Assembly: GCF_004346185.1 (NCBI RefSeq)
Contig: NZ_SMAI01000003.1
Span: forward strand, 310,001-374,000
Direction of reading: 5' to 3'
DNA length: 64,000 nucleotides
From: Aquabacter spiritensis
GTDB taxonomy: Bacteria > Pseudomonadota > Alphaproteobacteria > Rhizobiales > Xanthobacteraceae
The notes under the pieces were generated by a model. It had not been told where the DNA came from. It worked only from the letters and a program-made list of their open reading frames with translations, and did not search any database. Below are positions 10,417 through 19,402 of this stretch, in pieces. Position 1 is the first letter of the stretch, and each line of letters begins with the position of its first letter. The position numbers and the translations under genes were made by a program.

Positions 10417-11475
10417 TCAGGTCCGGGGGCGGAATCCCACATAGCCGCCGTCCGCGTCGAACAGATAGTCGAAGCGGTTGAGCAGGCGGACGCCGGTATT
10501 GACGAAGGTCCGGTCCGGCCGCGGCACCAGGATCACCCGCTCGGGGGCGACCGGGTCCGTGCCGTCGCCGAGGGCGAACCCGTAGGCCGCCGCCGCACCG
10601 AAGGCGATATCGAGCCGTTTGCCGGCGGCGAGCGTCGGCTTGCCGTCCGGGCCGGGCGCGCTCTGGCCCTGAAGCTGCGCGTCCGGCAGCGTGAGATACA
10701 TCACCGTGACGCCGGTATCGACCAAAGCCGTTCCGCAGGCCGGCGGGGTTCGCGCGCCCAGCGACAGGCAGGCGGGGAGCGCCGCCCAGTCGGGAAATTC
10801 CGTGCTGCGCGCCAGCTTGAGAAAGGCGAAATTCTTTGCCGCGGCCGCCGAGAGGCCGATGGCGACGCCACTTTTGCTCACGACATAGCCGCGCCGCATC
10901 GCTCCCGGCGCCTCCGCCGTTCCCATGTCCGGCAGGTTCAGGAAGGGATTGCGATCCGGCGTGCTCTGGGCCTGGCGGTCGCCCTGGCGGGCAAAGCCGA
11001 TCCCGAGCATGGCGATGCCCGTCGGATCGGTCCGCGGCCGGCAATTGCGGGCGGTCTTCAGGCAGGCGACCTGGCGGACGGCGAGCACCGGAAGGGGGCG
11101 CGTCGTCACCGATGCGCCGTTCGTGCCGGCGATGGTCACCGGCGTCACCACCCAGTCGCCCTGCATGATGCGGCCGGAACTCGTATAGGTCAGGCTGCCC
11201 GGCCCGAGTTTGGGCAGGCCGGCGAGGTTCGGGATCAGCTTCGCCGACACCACGATCCCGGTCGAGCCGGTATCCATGACCGCGCGCGCCACGCGGCCGC
11301 CGAACGACACGCTCAGCGCCGGTGGCCGCGTGATCGGCTCGCCGGACAAGGGCGCGTTGAGATAGGGCAGGAAGACGCTCTTGGTGGCGCCGGACAGATC
11401 CGGCGCGGGATCGGCGGCGGCGGGGCCGGCCAGCAGCGCGAGCAGCGCGGCCGTGCCGCAAAGTCTCTTCCTCAT
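10417..11475 (-). CDS. Secreted pepsin/retropepsin-like aspartic protease
   Basis: The 352-residue protein has a clear signal peptide (MRKRLCGTAALLALLAGPAAA) and two aspartic-protease motifs, VMDTGSTGIVV near residue 68 and ALVDTGVTVMYL near residue 253, spaced as in the two lobes of pepsin-type enzymes. It also has paired cysteines (VACLKTARNC) near residue 140. Two DTG motifs in one chain would allow a single-chain active site, unlike dimeric retropepsin-like bacterial proteins. Proteolytic activity is inferred. The gene is monocistronic and divergent from the AIM24-like gene. Confidence 0.65.
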   Translation of the reverse strand: MRKRLCGTAALLALLAGPAAADPAPDLSGATKSVFLPYLNAPLSGEPITRPPALSVSFGGRVARAVMDTGSTGIVVSAKLIPNLAGLPKLGPGSLTYTSSGRIMQGDWVVTPVTIAGTNGASVTTRPLPVLAVRQVACLKTARNCRPRTDPTGIAMLGIGFARQGDRQAQSTPDRNPFLNLPDMGTAEAPGAMRRGYVVSKSGVAIGLSAAAAKNFAFLKLARSTEFPDWAALPACLSLGARTPPACGTALVDTGVTVMYLTLPDAQLQGQSAPGPDGKPTLAAGKRLDIAFGAAAAYGFALGDGTDPVAPERVILVPRPDRTFVNTGVRLLNRFDYLFDADGGYVGFRPRT

Positions 11476-11592
11476 CGATCTCCGCCCCTGCGCCGGATCG
11501 GACGGGGGCCGATCCGGTTGCGCTGCAACATGGCCGAGGGGTTGCCCCGGCCGGCTCGTGGCATCAAGCTTCCGGTCCACTGCCCCAACATC

Positions 11593-12300
11593 ATGGCAAT
11601 CATGCGCACCGAAATCACCGGCACCACCCTTCCCGTCCTTCAGGTGACCCTCGCGCCGGGGGAGACCCTGGTCGCCGAGCCGGACCGGTTGTCGTGGATG
11701 ACCCCCAATATCGCGCTGCGCACGACGACGGCGACCGCCGGGGCCTCCGGCTTCTTCGGGGCGATCGGCCGGGCGATTTCCGGCGGCGGTCTGTTCATGA
11801 CGGAATTCACCGCCGAGGGCGGGGAGGGCCTGGTCAGCTTCGCCGCCACCGTGCCGGGCAACATCTCCGAGGTCCAGGTGGCGCCGGGACGCGGCTTCAT
11901 GATCCACCGCCACGGCTTTCTGGCCGGTGCGCACGGCGTCGAACTCGCGATCGGCTTCCAGCAGACGCTGGGGGCGGGGGTGTTCGGCGGCGAGGGCTTC
12001 GTGCTCCAGCATCTGACCGGCCAGGGCAAGGCCTTCGTGGAACTCGGCGGCGAGATCATCTCCTATGCGCTCGATCCGGGCCAGAGCCTGCTCGTCCATC
12101 CCGGCCATGTCGGCATGTTCGAGGACAGCGTCGGGTTCGAGATCACCATGATGCGCGGCGTGAAGAACGTCCTGTTCGGCGGCGACGGCCTGTTCCTCGC
12201 CCAGCTCACCGGGCCGGGCAAGATCTGGCTGCAATCGCTCACCCCGGCGAAGCTCGCCCACGCGCTGCGGCCCTATCTGCCGAGCGGCGAGCACCGATAG
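11593..12300 (+). CDS. AIM24 / TIGR00266-family protein
   Basis: The roughly 235-residue protein shows the all-beta AIM24 repeat: MTPNIALRTTTATAGASGFFGAIGRAISGGGLFM near residue 35, FVELGGEIISYALDPGQSLLVHPGHVGMFE near residue 150 and the GPGKIWLQSLTP end. The family occurs across bacteria and in yeast mitochondria, and its biochemical role is unclear. Two in-frame ATG codons (11593, 11602) are possible and no strong ribosome-binding site decides between them. It converges on the histone-deacetylase-like gene, 10 bases away. Confidence 0.85.
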   Translation: MAIMRTEITGTTLPVLQVTLAPGETLVAEPDRLSWMTPNIALRTTTATAGASGFFGAIGRAISGGGLFMTEFTAEGGEGLVSFAATVPGNISEVQVAPGRGFMIHRHGFLAGAHGVELAIGFQQTLGAGVFGGEGFVLQHLTGQGKAFVELGGEIISYALDPGQSLLVHPGHVGMFEDSVGFEITMMRGVKNVLFGGDGLFLAQLTGPGKIWLQSLTPAKLAHALRPYLPSGEHR

Positions 12301-12310
12301 GCCGCCGGCG

Positions 12311-13240
12311 TCAGCCGCGCATCAGGGCCGTGACATGGGCGGCGGCGGAGGTGGCGAGGCCCTCGAGGTCGTAGCCGCCCTCCAGCACCGAGACGACGCG
12401 CCCGCCCGCCGTCTTGTCGGCGATCTCCATCAGCCGCCGCGTGATCCAGCCGAAATCGGTGTCGACGAGCCGCAGCGAGCCGAGCGGATCGTTGCGGTGG
12501 GCGTCGAAGCCGGCGGAAATGATGATCAATTCGGGGGCGAAGGCCTCGAGGCGCGGCAGGATGCGCGCTTCCATCGCTTCCTGGAACCGTTCCCCGCCGT
12601 CGCCGGCGCGCAGCGGCGCATTGACGATCGTGTTGACGGCACCGTTCTCGCTGATCGCGCCGGTGCCGGGATAAAGCGGCATCTGGTGGGTCGAGCCGTA
12701 CATCACGCTCTCGTCGGCCCAGAAGATTTCCTGGGTCCCGTTGCCGTGATGCACGTCGAAATCGACGATGGCGACGCGGTCGAGACCATGCGCGGCCTGG
12801 GCATGGCGCGCCGCGATGGCGGCGTGGTTCAGCAGGCAGAAGCCCATGGGACGGCGGGTTTCGCAATGGTGGCCGGGCGGGCGCATGCAGACGAAGGCGT
12901 TGTCCGCCTTGCGCGTGACCACCTCGTCCACGGCATAGCAGGCCCCGCCCACCGCGCGCAGCACGGCTTCCCAGCTTCCCGGCGAGAGCACGGTGTCGGA
13001 ATCGATCCGGACGAGGCCTTCCGCCGGGGCGGCGGCGGCCATGGCGTCGAGGAAATCCTCGGGATGGACGCGGATGATGTCCTCGCGCGCGCCGCGTGGC
13101 GCGCTCTCGCGCAACAGGCTCGCGAACTTCTCCTGCTCGAAGATCCGGTCCAGCGCGCGGAGGCGGTCCACCCGTTCGGGATGACCGGGCGGGGTCACAT
13201 GCTGAAGGCCGGACGGATGCGTGATGAGCAGGGTGGACAT
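12311..13240 (-). CDS. Histone-deacetylase-superfamily amidohydrolase
   Basis: The 309-residue protein has the zinc-dependent deacetylase motifs in order: HPERVDRL near residue 20, RPPGHHC near 120 with the catalytic His pair, VDFDVHHGNGTQ near 160 carrying the Asp and His zinc ligands, and ISAGFDAHRNDPLG near 241 with the third ligand. Bacterial relatives deacetylate acetylpolyamines or other acetylated amines and amides, and a few act in acetoin use; the substrate here is open. The start at 13240 begins the family sequence. The gene is divergent from an SDR gene. Confidence 0.92.
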   Translation of the reverse strand: MSTLLITHPSGLQHVTPPGHPERVDRLRALDRIFEQEKFASLLRESAPRGAREDIIRVHPEDFLDAMAAAAPAEGLVRIDSDTVLSPGSWEAVLRAVGGACYAVDEVVTRKADNAFVCMRPPGHHCETRRPMGFCLLNHAAIAARHAQAAHGLDRVAIVDFDVHHGNGTQEIFWADESVMYGSTHQMPLYPGTGAISENGAVNTIVNAPLRAGDGGERFQEAMEARILPRLEAFAPELIIISAGFDAHRNDPLGSLRLVDTDFGWITRRLMEIADKTAGGRVVSVLEGGYDLEGLATSAAAHVTALMRG

Positions 13241-13442
13241 TGGCGTTTGGGCCTCTCTCGAGGAGGGTTTGATCTGACATACCATATTCCAAGTGCCGGC
13301 AAGTTGCGCCCGCGCAAACCGCGGGTCCCCGCTTGCCCCGTCCCCGATTTTTTTGCGCCGCCCGGTGCGCGCCGCGATGCGGGGCCGCTGGACGCGACGG
13401 CGCCGGGCGATTAGCCCTTCGGGAAACATCCGGGAGGACGCC

Positions 13443-14234
13443 ATGACCGAACGTGCCGAACAGCCCCTTGCCCTCGTAACCGGGGGGGCGTCCGGGATCG
13501 GCGAGGGATGCGCCCGCATCCTGTTGGAGAAGGGCTGGCGCGTCGTCGTCGCCGACATTCGCGCCGAGGCGGCGCAGGCGACGGCGGACCGGATCGGCGC
13601 AGCGGCGCTGACGCTCGACGTCACCGACGCGGCCGCGGTCGAGGCCGTGGCGCAGGAGGCCGAGGCGCGCTTCGGCCCGGTCGACGCGCTGGTGACGAGT
13701 GCCGGCGTGCTCCAGCCCCCGACCCCGCCGGAAGATTTCGCGCTCGCCGATTTCGACGCGGTGGTGTCGGTCAATCTGCGCGGCACCTATGTCACCGCGG
13801 TCGCCTTCGGCACCCGGATGGCGCGGCGCGGACGCGGCGCCATCGTCACGATCGGTTCGATCACGGCGGTCCGCGCCGTGCCCCTGCACGCCTACGGCCC
13901 GACCAAGGCGGCGGTGGTGAGCATCACCCAGTGCCTGGCGGCGGACTATGCGCGCTCGGGAGTCCGGGTCAATTGCATCTCGCCCGGCTTCGTCGCGACC
14001 CCGCCGCTCCAGGCGGCGATCGCGCGCGGCCAGCGCGATCCGCGGCTGCTCACCGAAAGCGCCGCCCTGGGGCGGTTCGTCGCGGTCGAGGATGTCGGCC
14101 GGGCGGCGGCCTTCCTGCTGTCGGACGAGGCGTCGGCGATCACCGGAATCAACCTGCCGGTCGATTGCGGCTGGCTGATCGGCGCGCATCTCGGCACCTA
14201 TGGCGGGGTGCGGCCGGCACGCGGGGGCGCGTAG
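13443..14234 (+). CDS. Short-chain dehydrogenase/reductase
   Basis: A classical SDR of 263 residues: TGGASGIGEG cofactor loop near residue 13, NAG-equivalent TSAGVL near 88, catalytic Ser in TIGSIT, Tyr-Lys in YGPTKAA near 155, and the C-terminal DEASAITGINLPVDCG. It oxidises or reduces an alcohol/carbonyl with NAD(P); substrate unknown. GGGAGGA lies 5 bases before the ATG at 13443, which decided the start. It is a single gene outside the sigma-54 island. Confidence 0.88.
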   Translation: MTERAEQPLALVTGGASGIGEGCARILLEKGWRVVVADIRAEAAQATADRIGAAALTLDVTDAAAVEAVAQEAEARFGPVDALVTSAGVLQPPTPPEDFALADFDAVVSVNLRGTYVTAVAFGTRMARRGRGAIVTIGSITAVRAVPLHAYGPTKAAVVSITQCLAADYARSGVRVNCISPGFVATPPLQAAIARGQRDPRLLTESAALGRFVAVEDVGRAAAFLLSDEASAITGINLPVDCGWLIGAHLGTYGGVRPARGGA

Positions 14235-14765
14235 AGCACGGTCCGAATCGGACCGCGCAAGTCGATCGGCAAACCGTCTCACTCACGGGATTGGAGCGTT
14301 TTCCGATCGGTTTGCACCGTATTCTGCTGCGCTGAAGGGGTTTTGGCATTCGCCGGGGCGGGAAGTAATCGACGATGCGGCCGATGGCGGACCAGAAGGC
14401 ATCGACGGCTCGCCCGGCGCCCCTGCGCCGCAGGGCCTCGAGCTTGGCGAAGGCGTCTCGATCGGAGTGAAGTCGATGCGGTCGGGCGGCAGCGTCGCGT
14501 TTTCCCGGCGGGACGGCGGCCCGCTCCGGGCGGATTTCGGCCGATGCGCGCCGGCCGTACCGCCCGCGCTTGCCCGCACCCGCCCGCCCGGGTTACATAG
14601 GCGCGTGCGGCGCAGCTGCGGCGCACCGGCCAAGCGGCTGGGGATACTGGTCTTTGTCTCCCCCGGGCCTGGCAGATCGCGCGCCGTCCGGGCGCGCGCT
14701 GTCGGGATCGAGCGCCGTCCGACGCCGTCCGTGCCGCCTGTCCGACGCCTGGATCTGTGAGGATC
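14235..14765. other. Non-coding gap of about 530 bases
   Basis: No convincing gene was found; the open frames here are short, arginine-rich and proline-rich shadows. The left end carries a 17-base palindrome (14239-14255) and a GATCGG-rich stretch. The rest shows nothing that I can assign, although the promoter of the following gene must lie in it. Confidence 0.5.
14239..14255. repeat. Intergenic palindrome CGGTCCGA-A-TCGGACCG
   Basis: A perfect 8-bp inverted repeat around one central A, immediately after the SDR stop. It could be a stem-loop at the mRNA end or a member of an intergenic palindromic repeat family. A longer palindrome with the same central-A design lies at 47011-47037. Confidence 0.5.
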
Positions 14766-15905
14766 ATGACTTATACGGGCTGGATCGACGACGAACCCGA
14801 GGACAGCCGGACCCGTCGATTCGACCGGGCGCGCCTGCGCTTGGCCGGCGCCGGCCTGGTGGGCCTTGCCGGCCTGATCGCCGCCGCGATGGTCGCGAGC
14901 TGGGCTTTCGCCGGCATCGGCCATGCCCCCGTCGCCGTCGCGGCGCTTTCGACTTCCGCCGGTCCGTCCTCTCCGGCCGCGTTCGACGAGGAGGCGATGG
15001 CGCGCCGCGCCGCGCAGCTCGCGGCCGATGCGGCGAGCGAGGCCGAATCCGCCGCCGACCCGGTCGCGTCCGCGACTTTTGCGGCCCTGCCGAGCTGGCT
15101 GTTCGATCCGACGCCCCTCGCCGGGCCGACCCGTCCGCGGGCCGTCGCGCCGGCGCCGTCGGGCCCGGTCGCCGCCGTGCCGGAGCCCGAGCAGCGGGTG
15201 GAGATCGTGCGCAGCGTACCGCTGCCGATGGCCAATCCGCTCGGCGCCGCCCGCCTCCAGGCGCTGGAGGGCGACGTTCCCCTGGCGCTCCAGCGCGATC
15301 AGCTCGCGGCGGTGCCGCTGCCGCCGCGCAACCCGCTCCTCGGCGGCGAGCCGCGATTGGACGGTGAGCCGCGCCTCGCCTCGCTTCCGCCGCCGGCGGA
15401 AATGCACGTGCCGACCGCCCCCGCCGAGCCGGTGCCCGAGCGCAAGTCGATCCTGCCCGGTCCCGGCGACCGGTTCGCGGTCTATGACATCAAGAACAGC
15501 CTGGTCTACATGCCATCGGGCGAGAAGCTCGAAGCCCATTCCGGCTATGGCGAGGGCTTCGACAATCTCGCCTATGTCTCGGTGCGCATGCGCGGGCCGA
15601 CCCCGCCCAACGTCTACACGCTGAAGATGCGCGAGCGTCTGTTCCATGGCGTCGAGGCGCTGCGCATGACGCCCGTCGGCGAGGGCAAGATGCACGGGCG
15701 CGACGGCTTCCTGACCCATTCCTATCTGATGGGTCCGCGCGGCGATTCCAACGGCTGCGTCTCCTTCAAGGATTACGACAAGTTCCTGGAGGCCTATAAG
15801 CGCGGCGAGGTCACCCGGCTGGTCGTGGTCGAGGACGCCGGGGTGACGCCGAGCCAGAGCAATCCGCTTCTCGCCTGGCTGGCCAATATGAGCCGCGAGC
15901 GGTAG
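14766..15905 (+). CDS. Membrane-anchored Tlde1/DUF2778-domain protein (L,D-transpeptidase-like fold)
   Basis: The 379-residue protein has one transmembrane helix near residues 28-55, a long Ala/Pro-rich linker of about 170 residues and a C-terminal Tlde1 (DUF2778) domain from about 235: AVYDIKNSLVYMPSGEKLEAHSG-like start, LFHGVEALRMTPV with the conserved His, and SNGCVSFKDYDKFL with the catalytic Cys. Family members cut or exchange peptidoglycan stem peptides, as T6SS effectors or, in Rhizobiales, often as housekeeping proteins. No T6SS gene is nearby, so a cell-wall maintenance role is more likely. A GTG at 14757 is an alternative start. Confidence 0.8.
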   Translation: MTYTGWIDDEPEDSRTRRFDRARLRLAGAGLVGLAGLIAAAMVASWAFAGIGHAPVAVAALSTSAGPSSPAAFDEEAMARRAAQLAADAASEAESAADPVASATFAALPSWLFDPTPLAGPTRPRAVAPAPSGPVAAVPEPEQRVEIVRSVPLPMANPLGAARLQALEGDVPLALQRDQLAAVPLPPRNPLLGGEPRLDGEPRLASLPPPAEMHVPTAPAEPVPERKSILPGPGDRFAVYDIKNSLVYMPSGEKLEAHSGYGEGFDNLAYVSVRMRGPTPPNVYTLKMRERLFHGVEALRMTPVGEGKMHGRDGFLTHSYLMGPRGDSNGCVSFKDYDKFLEAYKRGEVTRLVVVEDAGVTPSQSNPLLAWLANMSRER

Positions 15906-15926
15906 CGGCCGGGCGGCCGCCGGCGG

Positions 15927-17147
15927 CTACGCGCCCCGCGTCCAGCGGTTGATCGCCACCATCAGCGCCCCGGCGAGGGCGAGGGCGGTGAGAAAGCCGT
16001 AGCTGCCGACATAGGTGCCGGTCGCGTTGTGCATCTCCGAAAAGATCACCGGGCCGAACACCACCCCGGTAAAGGTGAAGAACATCGAGGCGCCGGTCAC
16101 CGCGCTCACCAGGCCCGCCGGTGCCTGACGCGCCACCTCGGAGAGGTAGACGCCGTTCCAGCCGACCGCCGACAGGCCGAGGACGATGAACAGGCTCGCC
16201 GTGATCTCGGGCGGCCAGGCCGGCGTCGCGAACATGATCGTTGCGGAGGCCGCCGCCATGACGAGGGCGATGCCGAACAGCACCGCCAGGCCGTCCCCCA
16301 CCATGTCCGCCACCTGCCCCCAGAGCACCCGGCCGACCGCCCCGCCCACCTGGACCGCGGCGAGCAGCGCCCCCGCTTCGACCAGCGAGAAGCCGAGATC
16401 CTCGACCAGCAGCACGACCAGGAAGGTGATGGCGCACAATTGCATCGACGAGAAGAAGAAGGAGGAGGCGGCGATCCAGCGCAGCGCCGGGGTGGCAACC
16501 ACCAGCCGCAGGGCGCCCAGCGAGAACAGCCGCATCTGGCCGCGCAGCCGGTGCGAATCGAGTCGCGCCCGGCCGATCTGCGACAAAGCGGCGACCACCA
16601 GACAGCCGCCGGCCACCGCCAGCAGCGCCGCCGGCCAGCCGAACGGCAGCGCGATCTGCGGCCCGGCCAGCCCCGCCACCACCCCACCGAGCGGCACGCC
16701 GGTCTGCTTGAACGAGAAGATCAGATTGCGCCGGGCGGGCGGGGAGTGGCGCATCAGCAGGTCGGACGCCGACGGATTGATGAGCCCGTAGGCGAAGCCG
16801 CCGACCAAAGTGGCGGCGAGCATGGACCAGAGGCTCGGAATGCTGGCGAGCGCGCAGGAGGTCGCGTGCAGCCCCATCGCCGTCTGGCTGATCCGGCACG
16901 GGCCGAAGCGCGTCACCAGCGCCCCGGCGATCACCGAGGCGAACATGCCGGCGACATAGAGCAGCGAGATCTGATAGCCGACCATGCTGGTCGGCACGCC
17001 GAGATCCGGCGCGATCAGCGGGGCCAGCGCCGGCACGATGAGAATGGCGGTGGTGCCGAGGCACTGCACCGCCAGAGTTTCTGCCAGAAGCCCGGTCAGC
17101 CCGACCGGTGCCTCGGGGGGAGACGCGTCCGCGGCCGTCGCGCTCAC
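15927..17147 (-). CDS. Major facilitator superfamily transporter
   Basis: The protein of about 406 residues has 12 hydrophobic segments and the MFS loop signature GALVTRFGPCRIS after the second helix and GRVLWGQVADMVGDG in the second half. It is probably a proton-coupled importer or exporter; the substrate is unknown. The GTG at 17147 overlaps the stop of the GST gene as GTGA, which supports this start and translational coupling; a longer frame would enter the GST gene. Confidence 0.82.
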   Translation of the reverse strand: MSATAADASPPEAPVGLTGLLAETLAVQCLGTTAILIVPALAPLIAPDLGVPTSMVGYQISLLYVAGMFASVIAGALVTRFGPCRISQTAMGLHATSCALASIPSLWSMLAATLVGGFAYGLINPSASDLLMRHSPPARRNLIFSFKQTGVPLGGVVAGLAGPQIALPFGWPAALLAVAGGCLVVAALSQIGRARLDSHRLRGQMRLFSLGALRLVVATPALRWIAASSFFFSSMQLCAITFLVVLLVEDLGFSLVEAGALLAAVQVGGAVGRVLWGQVADMVGDGLAVLFGIALVMAAASATIMFATPAWPPEITASLFIVLGLSAVGWNGVYLSEVARQAPAGLVSAVTGASMFFTFTGVVFGPVIFSEMHNATGTYVGSYGFLTALALAGALMVAINRWTRGA

Positions 17148-17758
17148 GGGGCGCCCGGCGGCTCGGTTTCCCGGATGGCCGGCCGTTCGGCGAGCGCAGC
17201 GAGCCGCGCGGCGAGCCGGGGATGCGCCGGCGCCCAATCATGGGGATAGCGGAAGGCGGTGTAGCGCAGCGCCACCGCCAGCATCAGATCGCCGAACCCG
17301 ACCGGAGCGTCGGGCGCGAGCGGGGCGTCGGGCACCGTCTGCTCCATGGCGTCGAGCAGCGCGGCGACGCGCGCCTCCTCGCGGGCGACGCGGTCCGGCA
17401 TCTGGAACGCGTCGGGCCGCCGCAATTCGAGCAGCCGCGCGACCACCGCCTCGATCAGCGCATGCGCCCGCGCATGGGCGCGGAGCGCCTCCCACCGCGC
17501 CGGGCCGGCGGCGGGGATCAGCGCGCCCTCGGGGGCGCCCAGGCTGTCGAGATATTCCGCGATCAGCAGCGATTCGACGAGGCTCGTGCCGTCATCCAAT
17601 TCCAGAACGGGCACCTTGCCGGCGGGGTTCATGGCGATCAGCCGGGGCGACATCTGCCACGGATCCTCGACCACGAAGTCCACCGGAACCGCCCGCGCGA
17701 TCGCGACCGCGCGCACCTTGCGCACGAAGGGTGAAGTCAGCGAACCGTACAGCTTCAT
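17144..17758 (-). CDS. Glutathione S-transferase
   Basis: The 204-residue protein has the thioredoxin-like N-terminal domain (MKLYGSLTSPFVRKVRAVAIA, then NPAGKVPVLELDDGTSLVESLLIAEYLD near residues 44-72) and an all-helical C-terminal domain with the conserved GFGDLMLAVALRY region. It conjugates glutathione to electrophiles or has a related thiol role. Ser9 is the likely activating residue. It is coupled to the MFS gene downstream, suggesting joint detoxification and efflux. Confidence 0.88.
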   Translation of the reverse strand: MKLYGSLTSPFVRKVRAVAIARAVPVDFVVEDPWQMSPRLIAMNPAGKVPVLELDDGTSLVESLLIAEYLDSLGAPEGALIPAAGPARWEALRAHARAHALIEAVVARLLELRRPDAFQMPDRVAREEARVAALLDAMEQTVPDAPLAPDAPVGFGDLMLAVALRYTAFRYPHDWAPAHPRLAARLAALAERPAIRETEPPGAP

Positions 17759-17884
17759 GGCACCACCTCGTCCCGCGGGAGCCCGATCGGTAGATCAATC
17801 TCCGCCTGATTGGTAGAGGGCGCCGGACCGTTCAGGCGGCGATGCCGTCTGAACGGGACGCTCTCGCGGCCGCGCCCGGCGGGC

Positions 17885-19402
17885 TCAGGCCTCGTTGGTG
17901 CTGTCCTCGACCAGGCCCTGGACGACCTTCGACTTGGTCTTGAAATAGGCGGTCGCCGCGACGACCAGGATTGCGGCGAGGCACAGGCCGAAGGCGATCG
18001 GCCGGTCGATCATGAACAGCGGATTGCCGCCGGTCAGAGCGAGCGACTGGCGCAGCGACTGTTCGAACATCGGGCCGAGCAGGAAGCCGAGCACCAGCGG
18101 CGCGACCGGCATGTGATAGCGCCGCATCACATAGCCGACGATCCCGAACCCGATCGCCACCCAGACGTCGAACAGCGTGTTGCGCGGGGCATAGGCGCCG
18201 ATCACGCACACGCCGAGCACGATCGGCCCGAGCACCGAATAGGGGATCTGGCTGATCTTGGCCCAGACGCCGACCAAAGGCAGGTTCAGCACCAGCAGCA
18301 TCATGTTGGCGAGCAGCATCGAGCCGATCACGGTCCACACCAGAAGGCCCTGCTGCTCGAACAGCATGGGGCCGGGGGTGAGGCCGTTGATCATCAGCGT
18401 GCCGAGCATGATGGCGAGCGCCGGGCTGGTCGGGATGCCGAGCGCGAGCAGCGGGATGAAGCCCGCCATGGCGGTCGCATTGTTGGCCGCCTCCGGCGAG
18501 GCGACGCCTTCGATCGCGCCATTGCCGAACCGTTCGGGGGTGCGCGAGACGCGCTTCTCCACGTCATAAGCGAGATAGGCGGTGAGCGCCGGCAGCATGC
18601 CCGGCAGCAGCCCCATGACGAAGCCGATCCCGGTGCCCCGCATCGCCGCCTTCAGGCCGGCCGACAGTTCCCGCCCGCGCGGAATCATCGACCACCAGGA
18701 GCCGAGCTTGCCGGAGAAGACCTTCTGGGTGTCCATCGACGCGGAATAAAGCACCTCGCCGATCCCGAACACGCCGACCAGGACCGGGACGATGTCGAGC
18801 CCCTTGGTAAATTCGATCGAGCCGAAGGTGAGGCGCTGCGCCCCCGTGAGCGGGTCGGCGCCGACCGAGGCGAGCGCCATGCCCAAGGCGGCGATGCCGA
18901 GGCCGAGGACGAGCGAATTGCCGGCGAAGGAGATCAGGGCCGTCATCGAGAACAGGACGAGGCCGAAATATTCCGGCGGCCCGAACCGCAGCGCGAGATC
19001 GGCGATCGCGGGACCGATCAGCGAAATGGCGAGCGTGCCGAGGATGCCGGCGGCGAACGAGCCGATGGCCGCGATGGCGAGCGCCTGTCCGGCGCGCCCC
19101 TGCTTGGTCATCGGGAAGCCGTCCTGGGCGGTGACGATCGAGGACACTTCGCCGGGAATGTTCATCAGGATGGCGGTGGTCGAGCCGCCATACATCGCGC
19201 CGTAATAGATGCCGGCCATGATGATGATGGCGCCGTCCGGCGGCAGATAGACCGCGATCGGCAGCAGGATCGCCATGGCCGAGGCCGGGCCGAGCCCCGG
19301 CAGAACCCCGACCAGCGTGCCGAGCAGGCAGCCGATCAACGCGAAGCCGAGATTGACGAACGACAGCGCGTTGAGGATGCCGGTAAAGAGGTTCGCGTCC
19401 AT
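17885..19402 (-). CDS. tctA: Tripartite tricarboxylate transporter large permease, TctA family
   Basis: The 505-residue inner-membrane protein shows the TctA signatures GTLVGVLPGLGPASAMAILLP near residue 28, YYGAMYGGSTTAILMNIPGE near residue 67 and GFIPLLALGIPTSPALAIMLG near residue 325, with about 12 helices. TTT systems import carboxylates with a Bug-type periplasmic receptor and a small TctB subunit. Here tctA is the second gene of a minus-strand unit, overlapping the previous gene's stop by one base, while tctB lies divergently at 20394. The two Bug proteins at 30222 and 33722 are likely partners. Confidence 0.93.
   Translation of the reverse strand: MDANLFTGILNALSFVNLGFALIGCLLGTLVGVLPGLGPASAMAILLPIAVYLPPDGAIIIMAGIYYGAMYGGSTTAILMNIPGEVSSIVTAQDGFPMTKQGRAGQALAIAAIGSFAAGILGTLAISLIGPAIADLALRFGPPEYFGLVLFSMTALISFAGNSLVLGLGIAALGMALASVGADPLTGAQRLTFGSIEFTKGLDIVPVLVGVFGIGEVLYSASMDTQKVFSGKLGSWWSMIPRGRELSAGLKAAMRGTGIGFVMGLLPGMLPALTAYLAYDVEKRVSRTPERFGNGAIEGVASPEAANNATAMAGFIPLLALGIPTSPALAIMLGTLMINGLTPGPMLFEQQGLLVWTVIGSMLLANMMLLVLNLPLVGVWAKISQIPYSVLGPIVLGVCVIGAYAPRNTLFDVWVAIGFGIVGYVMRRYHMPVAPLVLGFLLGPMFEQSLRQSLALTGGNPLFMIDRPIAFGLCLAAILVVAATAYFKTKSKVVQGLVEDSTNEA

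Noticed and set aside
12273..14282. Long minus-strand open frames covering the SDR and the histone-deacetylase-like gene
   Set aside because: Arginine/proline-rich shadow sequence from GC-rich codon positions; the real genes at 12311-13240 and 13443-14234 explain the region.
14279..14767. A 162-residue minus-strand open frame in the 14.2-14.8 kb gap
   Set aside because: Low-complexity, Arg-rich translation without a ribosome-binding site or recognisable domain; it overlaps the start of the Tlde1 gene.
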